A stretch of 5,596 nucleotides of DNA, taken from Lachnospiraceae bacterium (lineage in GTDB: Bacteria > Bacillota > Clostridia > Lachnospirales > Lachnospiraceae). Where the stretch lies: the NCBI GenBank assembly GCA_017483425.1, contig JAFUWM010000226.1, positions 1-5,596 on the forward strand, in the 5' to 3' direction. The notes under the pieces are model-generated. The model searched no databases. It saw nothing but the letters and a program-made list of their open reading frames with translations, and was not told the origin of the DNA. This document shows, one piece after another, positions 5,544-5,596 of this stretch (position 1 is its first letter; each line of letters begins with the position of its first letter). Both the position numbers and the translations under genes were made by a program.

Positions 5544-5596
5544 ATGACTAAGAAATTATACAATCTCATGGACTGGGCGGAAATAGAGGCAGTGAC
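5544..5596 (+). CDS. glgB: Start of next gene, possibly 1,4-alpha-glucan branching enzyme (partial)
   Basis: An ATG at 5544 follows AGGAG (5531-5535) by 8 bases and opens a frame that runs off the window after 17 full codons. The N-terminus has KLYNLMDWAEIEAV; from memory, clostridial glycogen branching enzymes start with a similar short segment (a Leu-Met-Asp/Asn-Trp then Ile-Glu) ahead of the carbohydrate-binding domain. The gene start is well supported, but the identity rests on about a dozen residues and could be wrong. The gap to the DUF1015 stop is 13 bases with no terminator, so read-through transcription from the serine operon is likely. Confidence 0.5.
   Translation, partial: MTKKLYNLMDWAEIEAV

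Noticed and set aside
1..5596. CRISPR array, insertion sequence, tRNA or rRNA
   Set aside because: No regularly spaced long repeats, transposase motifs, terminal inverted repeats or RNA-gene signatures were seen on either strand.

Overview
The window reads as a gene-dense, all-plus-strand stretch of an anaerobic Firmicutes genome, most likely a Lachnospiraceae-type clostridium. This rests on moderate GC, strong AGGAG/GAGGAGG ribosome sites, an extended -10 promoter of the TATGGTATAAT kind, a short ACT-domain SerA followed by a DUF1015 protein, and a HAMP/SpoIIE phosphatase. The lineage is an inference from style and families; no rRNA or marker gene is present.

Layout. (1) Bases 1-129 are the unrecognised C-terminal end of an upstream gene. 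(2) Bases 139-1719 encode a membrane-anchored SpoIIE/RsbU-type PP2C phosphatase with an outside sensor region, a HAMP segment and a cytoplasmic catalytic domain. (3) Bases 1720-2063 are a 344-base gap without a recognisable gene. It holds two short doubtful ORFs joined by stop/start overlaps, a 29-base promoter-like element present twice 82 bases apart, and a perfect 11-bp inverted repeat lying between the -10 box and the ribosome site of serC. (4) Bases 2064-5530 form a tight serine-biosynthesis operon: serC, serA (3 bases apart), and a DUF1015 gene (1-base overlap with serA). (5) From 5544 a further gene starts after 13 bases; its first 17 residues look like a glycogen branching enzyme, but too little is visible to be sure.

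How the genes work together. SerA oxidises 3-phosphoglycerate to 3-phosphohydroxypyruvate and SerC transaminates this to O-phosphoserine. The third step, normally a SerB phosphatase, is not in the window. Instead the operon carries a DUF1015 protein whose ADGHHR motif resembles the phosphate-binding motif of the ParB/sulfiredoxin fold, a fold that also contains free-serine kinases. The most interesting reading is that this protein handles serine/O-phosphoserine interconversion or senses one of these molecules. That is inference from motif and operon context, not demonstrated here. The second point of interest is the dyad at the serC promoter, a good candidate operator for the whole serC-serA-DUF1015 unit.
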